From the NCBI GenBank assembly GCA_964398055.1, contig CAYNLK010000093.1, positions 1 to 11,028 on the forward strand: 11,028 bases of DNA, written 5' to 3'. The notes under the pieces are model-generated. The model saw only the letters and a program-made list of their open reading frames with translations, was not told the DNA's origin and made no database searches. Position 1 is the stretch's first letter; the number at the start of each line of letters is the position of its first letter. This stretch comes from CAYNLK01 sp964398055. Lineage in GTDB: Bacteria; Chloroflexota; Anaerolineae; 4572-78; J111. Positions 8,601 through 11,028 of this stretch are shown piece after piece. The translations under genes and the position numbers were made by a program.

Positions 8601-9254
8601 CAACTGGTCCGGGCTGATCTGTCCGGCCGGGGCGGCTTCATCCTTGAGCAGGGCGGGCATTAGCCAGGCCAGCAGCGCCGTCACTGCCAGACTGCCGAGC
8701 CAGATCAGGATGATCCCGCCTGGGGTCAGATAACGGTTCAACAGGGGCAGCGTAAGCCCGGCGACAATCCCGGAGATGCGAGCGCCGGAGGCCAGCACCG
8801 GGATGATTCGTTTGGCCGATTGGGTGTCGTAAAAACCGTTGACGTAGGTGGCCCAGTGGACGTTAAAAATATCCAGCAGGGGCACATTCAGGACGAAGTA
8901 AAGCAGAGGGTAGGTGAGAGTCACCAGCCCCTGGCCAAGCAGCGCCAAACCGATGATCACCCCGACCATGCTCAGGCCGAGGATGACGAGCAGTAAGATG
9001 GTGTTATCGACCCGGTCGGCGAAAGCCGTATAAATAGCGATACTTAAGATGGAAAAGGTGGCATTGATTACAAAGGCCCAGGGCAGAAACTGGACGCCGA
9101 CCTGCTCCAAAAAGGCTGCTTCAACAATGGGTTCCCCCCAGTTGATGCCGGTGAGAACCACCAGGTACATCAAAAATAATAGGGTAAGACGCGGCCACTC
9201 CGCCGGTCGAATGTTAAAGAGTTTATTAAGTAGCGGGGTAACTTTTGGTGACAT
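5604..9254 (-). CDS. Large membrane protein: MFS/Npt (ATP/ADP carrier-like) fold + HEAT repeats + cyclic-nucleotide-binding domain
   Basis: The 1216-residue product has three parts. Residues 1-425 form about 12 hydrophobic segments of an MFS-type carrier, resembling the Npt/ATP-ADP translocase-like proteins that carry HEAT repeats. Residues 430-905 are alpha-helical HEAT-like repeats with recurring D-P-D-x-x-V-R motifs (LSDPDSRVRQSAL, LSDPDLGVRVQVL, LADPEDEVRLAAT, LTDPSPQVRATAV). A Pro/Arg/Asp-rich disordered linker (912-1002) follows, then a cyclic-nucleotide-binding domain at about 1062-1185. It has the phosphate-binding cassette FGEMTLFDNAPRSA, where the Glu and Arg that grip cAMP/cGMP are both present (near E1139 and R1148), so it looks binding-competent. 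The C-terminus is a helix rich in Leu, Arg and Glu. The protein probably reads a cyclic nucleotide at the inner membrane; whether it transports anything is unknown. The ATG at 9254 is the first in-frame start after a stop at 9273-9275, with no obvious Shine-Dalgarno sequence. No nucleotide cyclase is encoded in the window. Confidence 0.88.
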   Translation of the reverse strand: MSPKVTPLLNKLFNIRPAEWPRLTLLFLMYLVVLTGINWGEPIVEAAFLEQVGVQFLPWAFVINATFSILSIAIYTAFADRVDNTILLLVILGLSMVGVIIGLALLGQGLVTLTYPLLYFVLNVPLLDIFNVHWATYVNGFYDTQSAKRIIPVLASGARISGIVAGLTLPLLNRYLTPGGIILIWLGSLAVTALLAWLMPALLKDEAAPAGQISPDQLVGDSRRSASYLDNVREGFRFVSQSPFLRWLAVSTLLIFILFPLLNYQALQIFQTELQTTANISNFIAMLNGLGNLIALPIQLFLLNRLIGRIGLGNASLIFPLGTLAVSGALVASQNLLTGALAYVNRTTFRTTFRNPIDSLLYNAVPLRLKGRARAFIGGLVVPIGALIGGALLLIPVIPTTWLLAAIIAILAVAYPVSAWITRRQYSQALITMLEQEDFSFLFAHITSSTVVADPTALKLLQQKLRESTTDEFTLFMAQLISQIGGSEAVSILAETAKTSPAGGLRAAILDTLTAAEIGGTAARRLYLDFLSDPDSRVRQSALTGLERLAGPKEPDFQALALSMLSDPDLGVRVQVLSALAGRDDFYELTPAVDELDRLLADPDPQHRAQGVRVLGLVGNAPAMHSLSQFLADPEDEVRLAATAAVEKLARNGLPEPASQAIWPQLPPLLQDPVERIRQTAIHILARPGQPELYQAIMTTLTDPSPQVRATAVEALVQAGKLIIPLIHPLLDSPDSQLRKMAAVILSRINPREFGDLNKSNIMGNLLTIYQNFNLSESLASYTNFASIKVLQSVLREQNQALLDEIFYLLAAVHEPDDIKIIAESLASDNLRTRANASEALEALTTPQTAQLIAPLLEPNLNPDQLLTLSRETWEMQPPDPAKTIRQLNTNLDKPLLRAIMALALGEMGAMLKTDAPPTGSPVQPGDDDPIADADAAPKSGRRRSGPPDPLAALSDSPAQEQPAPRPRRRPPPDLLGALFDRDEAAKLPPTEPAISPAKPVDSLQIPLTLPEIEELLTAAAADPVEDVSNAARAAQRKLTGFNILQAAEKEANVLSTIERVIFLKEVPFFQGMTINQLQVLAAICEEEFFEEDQQIFKQGDAGGALYVIVSGKVGIEQEKRTGSFARLATLGSHSYFGEMTLFDNAPRSAAAVAVQDTLTLKIRREPLIALARQYPDLSLELINVLSERLRQANNRIAELTKTRPRELQKLYDTLD

Positions 9255-9354
9255 CCGGGTCGTCGTTGGCCATTAGAGCCTAAAAATAGAAGATCAAAAA
9301 TGAATGGTCAGCTCATTTCCAATCTCCAATCTCTGTTTGGCTTGGTTGGTAAAA
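9255..9354. other. AT-rich intergenic spacer between ATPase and transporter-fold genes
   Basis: This 100-bp gap is the longest inside the minus-strand cluster. It holds a tandem heptamer (9319-9332), a weak A/T-rich stem (9298-9303 with 9313-9318) that is not a convincing terminator, and a TCTAAT (9272-9277, minus strand) that could serve as a -10 without a clear -35. A 15-codon overlapping reading frame starts at 9273. Whether the transporter-fold gene is cotranscribed with the ATPase gene cannot be decided from this. Confidence 0.5.
9319..9332. repeat. Two tandem copies of heptamer CCAATCT
   Basis: Two exact adjacent copies of a 7-bp unit (minus strand AGATTGG). Heptameric tandem repeats are a known class of intergenic short tandem repeats in filamentous cyanobacteria, and similar runs appear in other phyla. 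Two copies is the minimum, so this may be a remnant or chance. Confidence 0.4.
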
Positions 9355-10110
9355 CTAGGCCATCAACTGAGCGGCGACGCGCTTCAGTTCAGAGGTCACT
9401 TGATGGTTCGGATAATGCAACACAAACACGCCGGAGCTGGCCAGGGTCATCATCTCATCGGAGTGAGGCAATACCGCCGCCACCGGACAATTATAAGTAG
9501 CTTCAACTTTGGCCCTGACTTCATTAAAATCAAAGGCAGTTGGGACTTTGTTGACCACCAGCACCATCTGCGGTACGGTTAGCTTGCGGGCTACCTCTAC
9601 AGTAACGCCGGTACCCTGGTAGTCCTGCTGGTCGGGGCGCAGAATGATGGCCAGCGCGTCGGATACAGCAATCGAGAGCAATGTTTCCTCGTTCAGACCA
9701 GGGTGCGTGTCGATCATCAATACGTCCAGATCCAATTTTTCGATCAGCTCGTGAAAGCCGTCATTGAGCAGGCTGACATCGTAGCCTTCGCGCAGCACCC
9801 GGGCAATTTCGCCGGCTTTGATGCTGGACGGGATCAGGTAAATTTGACCTTTGATGTTGGCCTTGAGATTGGCGGTTACATCGTGGGCGGTTTCGGCAAT
9901 GTCACACTTACCCCACAGGTAATCGTTGAGCGAATGGATCATATCATCTTCATCCATACCGAACAACACGTGAATACCGGGCGATTGAATGTCGGTATCG
10001 ATCACGCCAACCCGTAAGCCCTCGGCGGCAATCAAGGTTGACACGTTCGCGGTGGTGTTTGATTTGCCTGTGCCGCCTCGAAAAGAGTGGATGGAAATAA
10101 TCTTGGACAT
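9355..10110 (-). CDS. MinD/ParA-like P-loop ATPase with Arg in place of the signature Lys
   Basis: The 251-residue product is a complete SIMIBI-class ATPase. Walker A is FRGGTGKSNTT at 10-20; the A' motif VIDTDIQSPG has Asp at 38 and 40; Walker B is MIDTHPG with Asp134; VVNKVP at 185-190 is the usual Asn-Lys nucleotide contact. In ParA/MinD proteins the Walker A begins with a Lys (KGGxGK) that reaches across the dimer; here that position is Arg11 (codon CGA). The protein lacks a clear C-terminal amphipathic membrane-targeting helix of the MinD type. Such ATPases act as ATP-driven dimer switches on DNA, membranes or protein scaffolds. The neighbouring winged-helix-like gene and the membrane protein downstream are candidate partners. 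The start ATG at 10110 has a good Shine-Dalgarno sequence 8 nt upstream. It is probably not the chromosomal MinD or ParA, since no MinC, MinE or ParB gene is adjacent. Confidence 0.92.
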   Translation of the reverse strand: MSKIISIHSFRGGTGKSNTTANVSTLIAAEGLRVGVIDTDIQSPGIHVLFGMDEDDMIHSLNDYLWGKCDIAETAHDVTANLKANIKGQIYLIPSSIKAGEIARVLREGYDVSLLNDGFHELIEKLDLDVLMIDTHPGLNEETLLSIAVSDALAIILRPDQQDYQGTGVTVEVARKLTVPQMVLVVNKVPTAFDFNEVRAKVEATYNCPVAAVLPHSDEMMTLASSGVFVLHYPNHQVTSELKRVAAQLMA

Positions 10111-10118
10111 ACCTGTTT

Positions 10119-10124
10119 CTCCCT
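10119..10124 (-). promoter_or_regulatory. Shine-Dalgarno for the MinD/ParA-like ATPase
   Basis: AGGGAG on the minus strand ends 8 nt before the ATG at 10110, supporting that start. It lies in the 36-nt gap after the winged-helix-like gene, so the ATPase can initiate on its own within a shared mRNA. Confidence 0.75.
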
Positions 10125-10146
10125 GTGAATTGATTAGGAAACGAGC

Positions 10147-10494
10147 CTATTGGTCCTCTTGTTCGATGAGACCATCCAGAGCCGACCAGACGCTCTGGTG
10201 GAGAGTTTTATCGGCTTTTCGGCCAAACTTGGCCTTGTACCACAACTCGTCTTTGACCTCGAGGCGCCGCACAAACCCTTTGCCAACCAATTCATCCAGC
10301 GTCTCTTGAGTCTCTGCCGGGCTTTGTTCCAGGGCGGCCGCAATTTCGTCCAGCTTCATACCATTCTTACGGATGATTTTCTGAATGACCGCCCCCAACT
10401 TGGGCGGCAGGTCCAGGAGATCAATCGGCGACAAGCCGCCGGGTTGCTCGCGCGAGTCAAGTTCGTCCTGTAATCGATCAAAAAGTCCAGCCAT
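10147..10494 (-). CDS. Small winged-helix-like protein
   Basis: The start is set at the ATG at 10494 because it overlaps the stop of the upstream zinc-finger gene (TGATG) and has a GGAG 8 nt before it; a longer frame to 10548 would run into that gene. The 115-residue product begins MAGLFDRLQDELD, a charged amphipathic segment. From about 25 to 92 it has a helix-helix-helix-wing pattern (LPPKLGAVIQKIIRKNG, MKLDEIAAALEQ, AETQETLDELVGKGFVRRL, ELWYKAKF). This resembles MarR/ArsR-type winged helices, where a short helix pair precedes the recognition helix and a beta wing. The C-terminus is helical. DNA binding is an inference; winged helices also serve as protein-interaction modules. It sits directly before the ParA-like ATPase, and small partners encoded beside ParA proteins often bind DNA or stimulate the ATPase. 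Confidence 0.78.
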   Translation of the reverse strand: MAGLFDRLQDELDSREQPGGLSPIDLLDLPPKLGAVIQKIIRKNGMKLDEIAAALEQSPAETQETLDELVGKGFVRRLEVKDELWYKAKFGRKADKTLHQSVWSALDGLIEQEDQ

Positions 10495-10706
10495 CAGTAA
10501 ATCTCCGGCATTGGGATAGGCTCCGGCTGGGGTTTGCACGTCCCGCACCAGAGCACGTCGGCCACTACAATCGTCTTTGGGGTCTGTTCACTGCCCACGT
10601 AAACCGAGAGGATGATCGGCATTTTGCTGTGATGATCGGCGCAGACGGCTCGGCCACAGAATTTACAGATACCCATCGCTGTTTGGCCACACTTATGACA
10701 AACCAT
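10494..10706 (-). CDS. Small zinc-finger protein with CxxC/CxxC/CxxC pattern
   Basis: The 70-residue product has Cys3-x2-Cys6, Cys14-x2-Cys17, Cys22 with His25-His26, and Cys54-x2-Cys57. This is enough for two zinc sites, and the interleaved order suggests a cross-brace, B-box-like small finger. It has no membrane segment. The tail is Pro-rich (PQPEPIPMPEIY). The ATG at 10706 has AAGGAG 5 nt upstream. Its stop TGA overlaps the next start (TGATG), so the next gene is probably translated by coupling. The function is not known; such small fingers often mediate protein contacts. It is probably the first gene of the minus-strand cluster. Confidence 0.75.
   Translation of the reverse strand: MVCHKCGQTAMGICKFCGRAVCADHHSKMPIILSVYVGSEQTPKTIVVADVLWCGTCKPQPEPIPMPEIY
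10503..10506 (-). promoter_or_regulatory. Shine-Dalgarno for the winged-helix-like gene
   Basis: GGAG on the minus strand lies 8 nt before the ATG at 10494 and inside the end of the zinc-finger gene. With the TGATG overlap it decides the start in favour of 10494 over 10548. Confidence 0.7.
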
Positions 10707-10711
10707 ACCAG

Positions 10712-10717
10712 CTCCTT
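10712..10717 (-). promoter_or_regulatory. Shine-Dalgarno for the zinc-finger gene
   Basis: AAGGAG on the minus strand is a strong match, 5 nt before the ATG at 10706. A TATACT (10720-10725) lies just upstream, but using it as a -10 would start the mRNA within this site, so it is probably not the promoter. Confidence 0.7.
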
Positions 10718-11028
10718 GCAGTATATTTTCCGGCGAGCAGTTCCGGTTCAGTTGTAAAGGTAACGCAATGTCTCTCTGACCGGATTGGGTTGGTGGATCG
10801 AATTGTTTGGGAGGCTTTTGGGGGTAACGGACAGAGATTGAATCCCCCCATATGGTGGACCTGACCTAAACAATACCGCAACTTACCCATTTCTGCAAAT
10901 GTTTCGTTGATGGTCAGTCAGTAGGTTGGGTTAGTAATGCTGCCAAACCGGAAAATTCGCCATCTTTTTGTTGGGTCGTATGTCGAAAGTTGTGTAAATT
11001 GCCCTTTGCACACGTGAACATCGACCTT
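10718..11028. other. Non-coding upstream region of the cluster, no gene seen
   Basis: About 310 bp visibly less GC-rich than the coding regions, with no convincing reading frame on either strand. It should contain the promoter of the minus-strand cluster. The best candidate I can find is TTGCAG (10893-10898) and TATTGT (10870-10875) on the minus strand with a 17-bp spacer; both boxes are weak, and it would give a leader of about 160 nt. A 6-bp stem TGGGGG/CCCCCA (10819-10824 with 10845-10850) has no T-run and is not a terminator. I see no tRNA-like or CRISPR structure. Confidence 0.4.

Noticed and set aside
9298..9318. Hairpin AAATGA/TCATTT downstream of the ATPase gene as a terminator
   Set aside because: The stem is short and AT-rich, so it would be too weak for intrinsic termination.
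10720..10725. TATACT as the -10 box of the zinc-finger gene
   Set aside because: It would start transcription inside the Shine-Dalgarno site at 10712-10717, and no -35 is seen at a suitable distance.
10819..10850. TGGGGG/CCCCCA stem as a terminator
   Set aside because: Six base pairs with a loop of about 20 nt and no T-run on either strand.
10693..10890. 65-codon minus-strand frame upstream of the zinc-finger gene
   Set aside because: It overlaps the start of the zinc-finger gene, has no good Shine-Dalgarno site and resembles nothing; the region reads as non-coding.
10741..10953. Inverted 8-mers TTCCGGTT and AACCGGAA about 200 bp apart
   Set aside because: One such pair is expected by chance in about 300 bp; no further shared sequence or target duplication.

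Overview
The window is GC-rich bacterial DNA with tightly packed genes. The gene content suggests a member of the Chloroflexota (Anaerolineae-like), with a cyanobacterium-like lineage as the alternative. The pointers are a TolB/WD40-like propeller after a Pro/Thr linker, a lipoprotein peptide-binding protein with a TP-rich linker, a CHASE3-like/HAMP/GAF receptor, a HEAT-repeat plus cyclic-nucleotide-binding membrane protein, and a MinD/ParA-like ATPase of a type I associate with these phyla. There is no marker gene, so this assignment is an inference from gene style.

Layout. Positions 3-881 (+) hold the 3' part of a beta-propeller protein that begins left of the window. All other genes lie on the minus strand. 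In transcription order, right to left, they are: a small zinc-finger protein (10706-10494), a small winged-helix-like protein (10494-10147), a MinD/ParA-like ATPase (10110-9355), a 1216-residue transporter-fold/HEAT/cyclic-nucleotide-binding protein (9254-5604), a GNAT acetyltransferase-like protein (5597-4791), a family-5 peptide-binding lipoprotein (4735-2933) and a CHASE3-like/HAMP/GAF sensor (2936-888). The last gene converges on the propeller gene with only 6 bp between the stop codons. The 320 bp at the right end (10707-11028) show no convincing gene.

Spacing suggests translational coupling: a 1-nt TGATG overlap (zinc finger/winged helix), 36 nt to the ATPase, a 4-nt ATGA overlap (binding protein/sensor), and an in-frame TGA with two further codons between the cyclic-nucleotide-binding protein and the acetyltransferase. 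A strong extended -10 motif lies just before the binding-protein start codon, so the last two genes probably form their own, possibly leaderless, transcription unit.

Working model (inference). The cluster combines a DNA-binding-like protein, a ParA-type switch, a membrane protein that reads a cyclic nucleotide, an acetyltransferase, and a solute-binding lipoprotein paired with a membrane receptor. There are no permeases, no cyclase, and no kinase, cyclase or methyl-accepting output on the receptor. This looks like a signalling module whose output partners are encoded elsewhere. The most notable single points are the cyclic-nucleotide-binding domain followed in frame by a GNAT domain across one stop codon, the arginine in place of the signature lysine of the MinD-like ATPase, and the binding protein coupled to a receptor rather than to a transporter.
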